This document shows, in pieces, positions 24,061 through 34,389 of a stretch of 64,000 bases of DNA (the stretch's first letter is position 1; the number at the start of each line of letters is the position of its first letter). The position numbers and the translations under genes are program-made. Below the pieces are notes generated by a model. That model did no database searches and was not told the DNA's origin. It worked only from the letters and a program-made list of their open reading frames with translations. Origin of the DNA: Valencia hispanica (taxonomy: Eukaryota; Chordata; Actinopteri; Cyprinodontiformes; Valenciidae); the NCBI GenBank assembly GCA_963556495.2, contig OY747707.1:912501-976500 (forward strand), read 5' to 3'.

Positions 24061-24714
24061 GTCTTCTTTTTCCTGATTTCCTCCTTAGGCTTTACAAAGA
24101 ACATGTCAGTAGATGACAGACTTCCTAATAAACACGTCTGCTTCTCATCTTTCTCTCATTTATAGAAGCCGCCTTTTTTCGCTCATTTTAGATTCTCTTA
24201 GGATTACTCCTACTGTACGGTGACGGTCAGTGGAGCGCTACTTGCTGGGGCAGGGGCGTGGCATGTTACCATGGTTTCTACAACTACGCCTTAGGGACGA
24301 TGTACCTTTTTGTTAGGGTAAACAAAAATGGCGTGGATCTTATTGGTTATCTCTACCAGCACCGATCTCTACCATATTTGAAATTTGAAGACAATCTTTT
24401 CTTCTTCCTTAAACTGTGGGGCCCCCAGTGGGCGGGGGCCCCTGGGCCTGTGCCCATAATGCCCATTGGATAATCCGGCCTTGGGTGTGACTGAAACAGT
24501 AAATAAATAATTTGTTAAATATTAAATCTATGATCAAAATAGACAAAATACACATTAAGGGCATGAGGGGCCCTAGCACATTTAACGTATGTATTGAAAT
24601 GAGAAAATAGATAGGAAAAGAAAAAAAGCGGTCTGCTCTTCTGGGCCCTTCATCAGCCTGGGCCCTTAGAATCGTCCTAACCTTCCACCCCTTTACGGCG
24701 CCCATGCCCCAGAC

Positions 24715-25022
24715 GGTCGTGGCAGATGGCCGCTGGTACTGAGCCAGGTTCTGGTTCTGGTTCCTGTTAAAGGGGAGTTTTTCCTCTCCACTGTCGCTAT
24801 ATGCTTGCTCAGTATGAGGGATTGCTAAGGTTGGAGTCTGCATCAACGGGATGCAACCTAAAGTCAATGACTCGATGCAATCTACTGGGATTCCTTAGAT
24901 AGAAAACCTTTAAACTGATTGGAATGATTGTATTGAAATGACTTTTCTCCCAAAGTGCCTTAATATTAAACATCTGTTGTGAATCGGCGCTAAAGAAATA
25001 AACTGAATTGAATTGAATTTAT
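24715..25022 (+). mobile_element. LINE 3' end with TTGAA tail
   Basis: 'aaaggggagtttttcctctc' followed by 'cactgtcgctatatgcttgc' and, at 24955-25020, 'gtgaatcggcgctaaagaaa' with TTGAA pentamers. This is a very common fish LINE 3' terminus. It begins directly after the outer hAT's right target duplication, so the hAT may have inserted into this LINE. Confidence 0.65.
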
Positions 25023-25136
25023 ACCAGCCGAGATGCGCTCTTCTCTCTCTGGCCCCACCCTCTCGTGGGCGGTCCCAAGCCAAGATGGGCGTGGCCAGGA
25101 TACACTTCTACGTAAATAGCATGGCTTATTCTGATG
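25023..25136. other. Unassigned spacer
   Basis: Contains 'ccaagatgggcgtggccagg', which looks like part of a dispersed repeat, but no boundaries are visible. Confidence 0.3.
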
Positions 25137-27280
25137 TCCTGTCCACACTAATGCGTTTTCGTTTAGAGACGGAGAATTAAAACGAATATGATCTCCGTCC
25201 ACGCCAGCGTTTTAGCTACGTATTAGAATTGATCGACACACCGGCCCCCTGGTGTGTCGATCGGCCGATGTGCTGGGCCGATATCTTCCTTTGGTTGGTT
25301 GGGGCACCTCTTTTAGGGGTGCCAGGTTTGGGATTGTTGGGTGGTGCCTGCTCGGTGGCTCGGCGGGATGCGGATCCGGCGTCTCTGCTCGTTTGATCAC
25401 CTGTTCTGTGCGCACCGTGAATGGTCGGTTCATTGGCGGGTTGGACCGGCCCTGGCCCTCGTTGGATGCCTGGTCTCGGCGCTCTGCGTTGTGTGGGATC
25501 AGGACCCGGGAGCTGGTACAACTTGGTGTCCAGATGCTGGCTGAGCTTGGCCTGGCGATGCTGTCCGTCCCCTGCGGCTATCGGTGGGCGCTGGGATGTT
25601 GGCGGTGGGGATTGGCCTAGAGTGGTGGCGGCGTGTGGCAGCCGGCGGTGGCCCCTGCAGTGCCGGGGGCCCCTCATCGGCCGGTCCCTTGTCAGGTCCC
25701 TGCTGGGGGGTGGGGTGCCCCTGGGCCCCGGCTCTCCCGGTCCATTGACCGGTCCATTGACCGGCCCGCCCCGGCGCGGCTGGTTGCCGGGGGGGCCCGT
25801 GGGCTCGTCACTGCTGCCCCCAGGGCCCCTGCATAGTAGCCGCTGGACGTTCCCCTGGGGTTCTCCTTTGCTCCACTCTTGGGGGATGCGGTCGGCCCCG
25901 CCCGGGTCCGCCTGGGGCTCTGGGGGTCCTTTGGACGTCTTTGCTCCGATCTCCTTCATGTCTGCATCGATTCCTGGGAGACGGATTGATGTCTTCTCAC
26001 ACCAACTATCGAACACTCTTATGGAGAAACCTTATATGCACCAGCATGCTAACACACACACATAGATGTGGGTCTCTGGTGTTTAAGGATATATTCTTGG
26101 GCTGAGGTTATCATTACTAAAGCTTGATTAATCGGTACCATGAGTTTTTCTGTGACATTGTTGTTGTATTTTTATATCTATTTTTGTGTGATGTGGTTGT
26201 GTAATTCTTAGTTCACAATGTTTGGTTTGTTTTGTCGATGTTCCTTTTTCGTGTTTTGTTTTGTTTCCCCCTCTCTCTGCCGTCCTGTGGGTATGGAGGC
26301 AGACTTCAATGTTTTCCTGTGTTTTCTTTGTTCCCCTTCCTCTCTTGTATTTTCAACTCACCCTCTCTCATGACATTTTGTTTCCTACCTCTCTTCTTCA
26401 TCTTCTTTCTTTCTTCTCCTTAATTTTCCGTCTCCGTGTCCATAACATCAGGAAATAAAAACCCCAACAATTCACAATAAAGATTTTTCACACATATATC
26501 AAGTGGAGTACTATAGCAAAAGCTGTACTGCTCCGCTTGTGAAAGTAAATCTGTTGGGCTTCTACTTGGTACTCAGACACCAATTCTGAGCTCCACACTG
26601 CCAAACAGGACACGTAAAAAAAAAAGAAAAAGAATTGATCTCCGTCCACATTAAAACGCCTGAAAAGGTGAATCACATGACTATTCACCAACACTGGGCA
26701 TGCGCGTGGAAACAGGAAACAGATTGACTATTCCTCAGATTTGTTTCAGAAGAAAGTATCTAAGAAAGTAGTAGAACCGACGCTCCGTGTACGGTCGATA
26801 CCACCGCTGCACACGAGAATTGTCAAAGATCGATTGAATTATAGCTTGCTTTTGGCCATTGTAGGCAGTTATGGCATTGTAAAATGCACAACAGCTGCTA
26901 GCAAAGGCATCAAAGTCAGTAACGCTTGTAATTCGTTATCCATGTTGCAGTCTCTAACGTAACATACTCCAGGCTGTTTTTGTATGTTTTCTTCCGGGGA
27001 CGGGTCAGGTGACAGGTGGCTGACGAATCAGGGAAGGATACGCCACGATTGATGACACCCAATCATAGAGCCGAGCATGAGCTTCTGTGTCATCGTTTCT
27101 AAAGTCCTCCGTTTTGACCTGTCCAGACTAAAGCACCCTCCAGAGATTCAAAACAAAAAACGGGTCGGCAGTGTTTCTAAACTTCACGGTTTTTGCCGTT
27201 TCAGTGTGGATGGGAGGTGCAAACGTAGCAAAAGGTTTCCGTTTTTAAACAAAAACGCAGCAGTGTGGACGAGGCCTGAC
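25137..27280. mobile_element. Inverted-terminal-repeat DNA transposon, non-autonomous
   Basis: The left end reads 'ctgtccacactaatgcgttt' (from about 25138). The right end, on the other strand, reads 'tcgtccacactgctgcgttt' (from about 27275). Similarity continues about 35 bp inward (AAACGGA-type text). Excluding the retroposon at 25235-26630, the element is about 750 bp. No transposase is readable. A target duplication is not clear, so superfamily is undecided; hAT is likely. Confidence 0.6.
25235..26630 (+). mobile_element. 1.4-kb poly(A) retroposon
   Basis: Flanked by a 10-bp duplication, agaattgatc, at 25225-25234 and 26631-26640, and ending in an A-rich tail at 26616-26630. The first 0.8 kb is very GC-rich with short internal repeats (ccggtccattga twice near 25738-25760); the rest is pyrimidine-rich, with AATAAA-like signals near 26452 and 26475. 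Long open frames on both strands of the GC-rich part reflect base composition. Structure indicates L1-type retroposition of a non-coding or 5'-truncated element. Confidence 0.7.
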
Positions 27281-27510
27281 TCGTCTGTTTCCTTTCTGTG
27301 GCTGAAGGAGGCAAAAATCTGATGTGCGGCATACATGTCCTACTCAGAGGGAAGGATCGTGTTTCAAAGAGAGAGAGAGTTTTAAACTATAATTCTAAAT
27401 CAGACAGTCTGAATGATGTCCTGACCTGTAAAACAGTAGATTATAACGATGGTATCTCCTGCAGATGATGTGTGAACTGGCAGTATCTGGTCTAACATCG
27501 TGTCTCTCAG

Positions 27511-27754
27511 TGTTTCTGACGCTGAGCCTGAAGCTGCTTCCACAGAACCATGGTCAGGAATGAGGAATGAGCACGGCCCGGTTCTGCAGATGGAGTTTGG
27601 GACGGTTCGGCTGCGTGACCATGGCAACCACAGCAGCTGCAGAGAAGAAGATGGAGCGCTACAGGTAGAGGTGTCTGTAGATGACACGCCTCCTCACCTG
27701 GAGAGCTGTGATGGGCTGATGAAGACCACTGATGCTGAACAAACATCAGCTGGA
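27511..27754 (+). other. Candidate coding exon, unidentified
   Basis: The stretch follows an acceptor-like TGTCTCTCAG (ending 27510) and ends at GAG|GTAAAC (donor at 27755). One frame is open throughout and reads as an acidic, non-repetitive protein (for example DDTPPHLESCDGLM). I do not recognise the family, and no neighbouring exon can be linked with confidence. A chance open frame or an old transposon remnant is possible. Confidence 0.28.
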
Positions 27755-28168
27755 GGTAAACTTGGAACCTTTTCCTCTGTCAGTCGCAGACATAAGGAGG
27801 AGCTGCTTCACTGGTGTCTCGAATTATTTCCTCAGAGGAGCGACGATTGTCTGGAAGCTCAGAGAAATATTAGAGAATATCAGAAAAAACAATTTTATAA
27901 TGATCAGAATTTTACACGAAAAAAATCTGATTCGTGGAGGCTGTTGTTGGTTGGACCTTCATCAGGAGAAAGATGTGGCACCGCTTTACCAGAGGCTAGA
28001 AGGAGACCCAAACTGGTTAGGAGGAGCAGGAACAAGGCTGCCATGAACTGGAAGCTGTGGACCAGAGTCTCTGTCCACGGTGAAACCAGTTAGCATCAGC
28101 TTGGACTGAGAAGATCCTGCTCCAGAATCAACACCTTCAGTTTGGTCTGAAGGGAGAAAGGTTTGATG

Positions 28169-28846
28169 GGTCCGTGTAACACTTATCAGTTCAATTTTCT
28201 AAACACAAACGGACATTTGGAAAAACAGAAAAATGGATTCAAATATCAAATTTTTCATTTTTTTCACATTGACAAATTAATTTTGTTTTTTCCAATTTTC
28301 TGTTTTCATTCAGAGGATCAGAAATTTAGAAAATTGCTAAATTGTGTAAGAATTGCGTCTGGGCTCCAATTATTCAATCCTGCAATGATATTCTCTCCCT
28401 CGTTCCACATAGTTCTATGACGTTGCACCGGTTGTGAGAACGGACAGAGACATATATAAACATATATTCATACTAACCCGCAGGCTAACAAGCTGCAACC
28501 TGAGCTATAGACTGAATATGAAAACCCATACAGCTTTATGTATCTATTCTTTATATAGCCTTCAGTCTGTAGATAGAGCCAGGCTGTATCTTCTACAGAA
28601 TAATAATAATAGTAAAAATAATAATAATAACATTTGAGTAATTGGAGCCCAGACGCAATTTAGCAATTTTCTGAATTTCTGATCCTCTGAATGAAAGCAG
28701 AAAATTGGAACAACAGTTTAAAAATGCAATTTTTTAATTTGTCAAGGTGAAAAAAAAAGAAAAATGTGATATTTGAATCCATTTTTCTGTTTTTCCAAAT
28801 GTCCGTTTATGTTTAGAAAATTGAACTGATAAGCGTTACATGGACC
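28169..28846. mobile_element. Fold-back element with ~200-bp inverted arms
   Basis: The left arm (28169 to about 28370) starts ggtccgtgtaacacttatca; the right arm (about 28640-28846), on the minus strand, starts ggtccatgtaacgcttatca. The arms stay alignable for about 200 bp with few differences. A 6-bp duplication, ttgatg, flanks it (28163-28168 and 28847-28852). The 270-bp loop includes an AAT-rich microsatellite near 28600-28633. No protein is encoded. This is a MITE/fold-back transposon; superfamily is not assigned. Confidence 0.88.
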
Positions 28847-29084
28847 TTGATGGTCAGTTAGATCAAAAACTGTTCCGACTCAAACTAAAGACGACTGTGT
28901 TCAGGTTTTCTCTCCAGGGCGTGGCTGGCAGGTGAAGCTGGATCCCTGAGACAGACACCAGATCCTTTACCTTGTTGGTGACACAGCGACTGTCTGGCTT
29001 ACATAAGCATCAAGAATTATGATCAAGAATTAAATATCGATATAATTATTGATGACATTCAATCTTTAATCCGCGAATTAAAGA

Positions 29085-30430
29085 TCGGGGCACCAGTTCT
29101 TCGAACACTTAGACTACACCAGACGACCAGTCTGAGAAGCTCACATGCTGTGGACAGTAATTGCACCGACACACCGAACAAAACACAGAAAACTTTACTT
29201 TAAAATCATAACCGAGAATTTATTAAGAAAATAGATCAACTTTACAGCCAACGCATTTCGTCAAACATTCCCATTTACCCTAACACATGCAAACTACTAC
29301 TACTGAATTTAGAAAATGAATATGTGGATGGAACAAATAATACAATTCGCAGAATCACTTCAAAACATTGTTTATGATAAAAGAAAGGAGGAGGGTGTGT
29401 GGGTGTATGCTGCGCCCGCGGGAGTTGGAGAAAGGATTCAGGTGTTTATCAGATGGGCACGATCGCGTTTAGCTTTCCCCGCTGCAAAGCTAAGGCGCTA
29501 ACAAAGGACCGCGTAGGGCAAACGTGAATGGGTTTAGCTTCAACCAACAATGGGCTCAGTTAAAGCTAACGAGGCTATTAGCCTTAGCCGACAGTGGAAG
29601 TGGTGTGGAGAACAAAGAACAATAAAATTGGCCTTGGCTAACAATGGAAGCCATGCGGTCCAGCTGTGAGTGCCGGATTGTCCGCGACGCTGCGCAAAAT
29701 ATGCAATCGAATGTGGGGGAGTGTGGGGAGAACGGAGAGGTAGAGAGAGAGAGAGAAATCGACAGTGGATCCCTTTTTGGGATGCAACACACAACAAATA
29801 AACAGCTCAATACCAGCGTGGGGCGACGCTAAACAAGCAAACAGTGGTTTCAGAGTTTACAACACATTAAATCCAACAAGGAACGATCTCTAAAGTCGTC
29901 TGACCTATCTATCTGCCCAGACACTTCAGAGTAGAAATAAATGAACAGGATTGACCCTACTTTGATGATGGCTTGTTGGCCCGAGGAAAACACGTCAGTC
30001 CAGGAAGGAAAAGGGTGTCAAAAGGTTGGGCAAAAGGCCGTGGGCACGGCGAGGTCTTTTTGAAACACGATTCCATTGCAGGCCAGAAGAGTTCTTCCCA
30101 CCAGCAAGTTTTCCTTGTTGCACTTACAGGATGCCAGATCGCTGGACAGAAAGCACTTTGAACATTTGAGGAGAGTTCTTCCCTGGTCCCTCAGGTATAG
30201 AGCAAAAAGAGGGGAATTGTAGCTAGAGATTTGCACCTTCTTTCATGTCCAGGGTTGGAGAGGGAAGGTTAAATAAACTCTGTGATGTCATCATTTGGCC
30301 CCAGACCAATGGGAGTGCATTGAGGGCGGCACTAGGAATGCTGGGAAATGCGGTCTGTTCAGTTGGTTTGTGAAAAGTGAATCTCCTTATGGAGGGGGTC
30401 AGTGATTGTGATTCCTACTGAACCAGACTG
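29085..30430 (-). mobile_element. LTR-like sequence, minus orientation
   Basis: On the minus strand a CCAAT-type box (ATTGG near 30307-30311) precedes a TTTATTTAA TATA-like box (about 30273-30281). About 1.1 kb later comes tggtgccccg (29096-29087), which fits the first 10 bases of a primer site for tRNA-Met. There is no coding text and no second LTR, so a solo LTR or decayed proviral end is the best guess. Confidence 0.35.
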
Positions 30431-30849
30431 AGACCATTTAAAGGCGCAGGAACCCTTTGGAGCTGATTAGACTGGGACACTTTCAGCCTAAAATATTCAA
30501 CCTTTTCACAATATTATAACTTTCTGAGATTTTGAATTTGGGGTTTTCATAAGCTGTAAACCATAATCATCATAAATACATCACAAATAACGGCTTGAAA
30601 TATTTTGCTTTGCATGTAATGAGTCTTTATCATATATTAGTTTCACCTTTTAAGTTGAATTACTGAAATAAATGAACTTTTGGACGATATTCTAATTTTA
30701 CAAGTTTTACCTGTAGAAGTAAACAGATGGTTAAAAGAACATTAATAGTTCCATTTTAATCTCTGAGGGGCATTTCATCTAGTTTCTGTTTTGTTTTTTC
30801 CACGATTTTTTCCCATTATTTATCACCCAGTGCTCCTTAGTTCAGGTCC

Positions 30850-31290
30850 TGGGGTTCCACTCTCCCTCTGTGCCGGCCCCAGGAGGGGCCCTTCACTGAA
30901 ACCCAAGCCTCCTTCGTGCTTGGGGAGTGGGCAGGCCCTTCTTTTCACCCGACGGGGCGGAGTTTCTCCGGCTGGAGGTAGCGCGTGGAAGGATCACGTC
31001 ATTCCAGCCAGATCCTCCCCAACCCCGCGGGCGTCCCGGCCGACCAGGAGGAGGCAGTATACAGCCCCAGGACTAATGCATATTTTTGTGGGAGTAGCTC
31101 ATAGTAGCTGCTCAAGGGAACACGGGGAGAACATGCAAACTCCACACAGAAAGGCCCTTTCGCCAACCCCACCCAGGGTGTGGGTGCCGATGATGTGGGG
31201 GAACAAACACACCCACAGCGTCCCCGGCGGTAATCGAACCCGGGACGTTCTAGATGTAAGGTGAGCTAGGCTACCAGCTGCGCATTTCCC
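30850..31290 (-). mobile_element. Composite SINE-like repeat
   Basis: On the minus strand a tRNA-like head has a B box GGTTCGATTAC (about 31223-31213) and an A-box-like GCGCAGCTGGTAG (about 31282-31270). The body shares 'acatgcaaactccacacaga' (31131-31150) with the GGAT-tail SINE family. The GC-rich stretch 30850-31085 includes 'cgaccaggaggaggcagtat' and looks like a further fused repeat. Exact ends are not resolved. Confidence 0.5.
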
Positions 31291-31503
31291 CCCGTTTGTG
31301 GTTCTTTTGAACTTTGTAGGTGTTCTGATCAGCCAGAAGTGATGTATAGAGCAGTCAGAGATGGTTAGCGTGGAGATGGATGCTGGGGATTATCTAGAGA
31401 TCTCAGCTCTGCTGCTATTGATCTGCAGGTCACTTCATCGTAGCCTGCAGCAGATGGGATGTCCCACTGCAGCTACATTTATTCCCATCATACTGTGTGC
31501 GAA

Positions 31504-31530
31504 GCAGCAGCAGCAGCAGCAGCAGCAGCC
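31504..31530 (+). repeat. CAG microsatellite
   Basis: Eight to nine CAG units without an associated recognisable coding exon. Confidence 0.9.
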
Positions 31531-31940
31531 TCCGATTGGTGACTAGTCTGAGTTCAGCTTGAATGAAACCAGGATGAAGCAGCTATGCTGCCGGCAGAGA
31601 GCTACAGACCGAGGCCGGCATTGGGTGCAGATGTTTCCTCAGCGTTCCTCATGAAGCAGCTTCATAGCAACATGTTCAGCCTGTGTCCTTTATCAACACA
31701 GCGGCTCTCTATGCAGACTGGTTGAGATGTTCTGAAGGAGCTTGTGGAGGGTAGCAATGAGCCGTTAGTATCTTACCAGTCAGTGATCTCTGTTTGTTAG
31801 GGGATTCTGTTGACCATTTGCTTTTATTAAAGAACCCAGAAAAAAGAGAGTCTTTTTGGTTGTTTTTTTCTGTTCCTTAAAGCCTCCGAGATCCTTGGCT
31901 CGATTCTTAGAGGAGACCCCCCAACCTGTTGTTTGAGGAT

Positions 31941-31960
31941 GGGGGGGGGGGGGGGGGGGG
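31941..31960 (+). repeat. Poly(G) run of 20
   Basis: Twenty consecutive G, able to form G-quadruplex; length is likely assembly-sensitive. Confidence 0.95.
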
Positions 31961-32248
31961 TCACATGTGGCTATGAGGTGAAGGACACTCCTAATGCACT
32001 TTAGCCATCCACATGTGTACCCATAGCAACATTTAAAACTTAAGCCGCGTTCACACCGGTCAGCGCGTCCAGGCGTCAAATCGCTCAAACGGACGAAAGT
32101 CGACGCTTTAAAATTAAAACCCAGCTGCTTGCACACTTGTGGTCTGCGTCGGCGCGTCGGGGCAACAGCGCGTCACGTCATTACGTCAGCGTGCGGGCGT
32201 GGATTTGTCTGTTGCTAGTTGTTTACAACATGCCGGATCTTGTCGGAT

Positions 32249-32389
32249 CAGCAGCGCGTCTTCAACTACCGGCTCTCCCGGGCCCGGCTGGTGGTGGAAG
32301 ATGCATTCGGGATCTGGTCTGCACAGTGGAGAATGTTTCACCGCAGACTGGAAGTCAACCCCGAAGTTGTGGAGAAGTGTGTGAAGTGT
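32249..32389 (+). pseudogene. Harbinger transposase C-terminal fragment
   Basis: About 47 codons read QQRVFNYRLSRARLVVEDAF and continue into a W-rich helix, the highly conserved C-terminal block of PIF/Harbinger (HARBI1-type) nucleases. The DDE catalytic residues lie upstream in intact elements and are absent here. The reading frame continues without homology to 32533. Confidence 0.85.
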
Positions 32390-32468
32390 GCGTTAGCTAG
32401 CGTAGCGTTAGCTAACATAACAAGAAAGTTAAAAGAAAAAATATTTTTTTCTATGTTTAACTGCTTAC

Positions 32469-32598
32469 CTGGCACTCCAATATCCTCCGATATCTTCCTC
32501 CAAATCAGATCCGATCTCTTCCTGTCTTTGTAAAAAGACGAAGACGGGTCATACAGTTCACGGACATTACATACAGTGACGATCAGTTTGTCCTCCAT
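32469..32598 (-). pseudogene. MADF/Myb-like companion protein, first exon
   Basis: From an ATG at 32598 the minus strand encodes 43 residues with the MADF signature: a hydrophobic first helix, then LYDPSSSFYKDRKRSDLIW and an ISEDIG helix. It ends exactly at a consensus donor, CAG|GTAAGC (donor 32468-32463), so it is a true exon boundary retained from the autonomous element. In Harbinger elements this DNA-binding partner carries the transposase to the nucleus and to the ends of the element. The remaining exons are deleted. Confidence 0.82.
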
Positions 32599-33069
32599 CT
32601 TGAATAAAAAATTTGCCGATTCCCCCATGGAAGGAGTTACTACGTCAGTACAACGAGTCGCTCTGATTGGTTGACGCCGCGCGTCTGCTCCCCAAAAGTT
32701 CAATTTTCCCAACTTGAGCAGAAGACGCCCCGACGGTCCGTCGGGACGTCCGGGCATCAGCCGCGTGGACGCGCTGATGCCAGCTGCGCCGACGCGCGCG
32801 ACTTGCTGCTTGGCAGTTTGACGCCCACTAGATGCGTAGATACCATAGACTTGCATGTAATCTAGCTGCCCTGCTGCCTGGACGCGCTGACCGGTGTGAA
32901 CGCGGCTTAACACGGACATGTACCATGAAAGAGGATGGCGGAACATGGGTGCAGGTGGTGCAGCATAGGTTCCTCACTTTGTAAGCCTGGACTGGGCCCG
33001 CCCATTCAGGTATCGGGCCCGCCCAAGACAGATTACAAAATGTAATTAAGTTCTAACCATGCAATGTAC

Positions 33070-33162
33070 TGACTCTGGTCCACACTCCATACCAGTCGGT
33101 GGCAGTAATGCACCAATTTGTTGTTTGCAGGCCGCTGATAAACACAAAGAAGAAGAAGAAGT
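33070..33162 (+). mobile_element. Short fish dispersed repeat with AAG tail
   Basis: 'cagtcggtggcagtaatgca' followed by an AAGAAGAAG tail is a familiar small fish interspersed repeat. No boundaries were defined. Confidence 0.45.
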
Positions 33163-34224
33163 TTATCAAGGTTTTTAGCAGCGGATGATGATGTTGGATT
33201 TCGGACATAAGACTTGTGGATAAACTATTTTAAAGGAGGACATTATTGGACCATTGTGGATGTAAAAAGACCTTTTTTGTTGGAGATGTCTCTGTCCTGG
33301 GTTTTGATATGTGGCTTCCAAGGGTAAGTTGTCATTTATTTGCTTTCTGAGTGGTTTACAGTTATGATTGCATCATTGATTGGCTTACATCATTGGAATC
33401 ACAAGCAGGGATCGGATGGTGTTGAAATCCAGCCTGGGAGCTTGGAAGTTTCTATACCTTGGGTCTGCCGAGGACTAATGCATGGATATTTTATTTTTCT
33501 TCCATGAATATCTCAAACGTTCAGGCGCTGAGGCGACCTATTTTTGGAAGCACTGTGAGGTTAGGCGACCTTCCTTTCAAAGCAGAACAGAGCTACTGAC
33601 GTCTGGTAGCAGCTAGCAAACAATATCAAAATAGTTGACAGCAGAATCAAGTGCAGCAGCGAGAGGTTCTAATCACCCGCAGCTGCAGCAGCACCAGCAG
33701 CACTTACAAGGATCTTTTATAAAGGATGATGCCTCACTCATGTACACAACTAGACACACAGCATGATCATGACAGTGGCTCAACCATGGCTGCTTTTGGA
33801 GACAAAAACAAACGTTCTGACCACCGATCTAGAACAGACCCGCTGTTCGAGAAAACCCCCGAACCTCCCTCTGGCCAGCCCGCACCTGAAAGAATCTCAG
33901 CTTTTAAATGATGTATAATACGCATAGAAAGGGTGTCAGAAAATGGCAGATTTTACCCGAAGTATGTAACACACTGCCAACGGGACGTAAAAACGTAAAA
34001 AGGTTAAATAAAAACTGGGCCCCCCAAGAAACCACGCCCCCCCCAGCTAAGTTGCCCTAGCACTGGCTATGCTTTGGGCCTGCCCTGGTTCACTAAAGGT
34101 GAGGGGTTGACCCTGACGTTGGTGCAGGGCGTTGACCCCCAGGTGTGTGGTTTGTGTCGGGGCTTGGACCATGTCCCGGGACGCTCGGTTCCCAGCCTTT
34201 GGCTCTCAGCGACGTGTCCGGCTA
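33163..34224. other. Unassigned, possibly transposon interior
   Basis: Edges carry GGGCCC-rich text (32990-33025 and 34019-34050) like hAT ends, but I could not match inverted repeats or a duplication. No protein is recognisable. Confidence 0.3.
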
Positions 34225-34345
34225 GATGAAGGCTGAGGTAACAAAGTTATGTCTGATATTAACATTTGTTTGATGATCTGAAACAGTTAAATGGCAAAAA
34301 GGCTCCAAGGGTGTAAATACTTTTTCACCGTTCAGTTGATCATTT
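34225..34345 (+). mobile_element. Tc1-family 3' terminal scrap
   Basis: 'tttgatgatctgaaacagtt' followed by 'gtgtaaatactttttcaccg', the same terminal text as 9690-9795. Confidence 0.55.
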
Positions 34346-34389
34346 GATACGTCTTTGAAGTTTCTTATTAGCTTTGTGTTGATATTCTC

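Larger units (their letters stand above)
18001..24483. mobile_element. Second hAT nested in the outer hAT, carrying a provirus
   Basis: Starts cagggccggat at 18001; the other end on the minus strand reads caaggccggat from 24483 (10 of 11 matching). Flanks are agtgtgac (17993-18000) and ggtgtgac (24484-24491), 7 of 8 matching, again the 8-bp size of hAT. Only about 0.25 kb at the left and 0.3 kb at the right look like the hAT itself; the interior is a retrovirus-like element. No hAT transposase is visible, so before the proviral insertion it was a short non-autonomous copy. Confidence 0.8.
15384..24714 (-). mobile_element. Outer hAT transposon, split by nested elements
   Basis: A perfect 8-bp target duplication, ccccagac, lies at 15384-15391 and 24707-24714. 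Inside it the ends are caggggtgccg (15392) and, on the other strand, catgggcgccg (from 24706), an imperfect hAT-type terminal repeat followed on both sides by GGGCCC-containing text. An 8-bp duplication is diagnostic of the hAT superfamily. After removing later insertions (16969-17942 and 18001-24483), about 1.8 kb of the original element remains. It includes a decayed transposase first exon on the minus strand at 16807-16912, which sets the orientation. Confidence 0.85.
32040..32910. mobile_element. PIF/Harbinger element, internally deleted
   Basis: Near-perfect inverted ends: from 32040, ttaagccgcgttcacaccgg; the last 34 bp ending at 32910 are its reverse complement. The TTAA at each edge is compatible with the 3-bp TWA duplication of PIF/Harbinger. 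The 0.87-kb interior keeps the C-terminal piece of the transposase (plus strand) and the first exon of the companion MADF/Myb-like protein (minus strand), with everything between deleted. It cannot move by itself. Confidence 0.92.

Noticed and set aside
24060..24480. 3' LTR of the provirus
   Set aside because: No similarity to 18250-18713 was seen; this stretch ends in a hAT terminal repeat.
25216..26065. Long GC-rich ORFs on both strands (up to 266 codons)
   Set aside because: Open on both strands because GC-rich DNA lacks stops; low-complexity proline/glycine/arginine composition, inside a retroposon, with no domain.
32985..34085. Another hAT element suggested by GGGCCC-rich edges
   Set aside because: No matching inverted ends or 8-bp duplication could be found.
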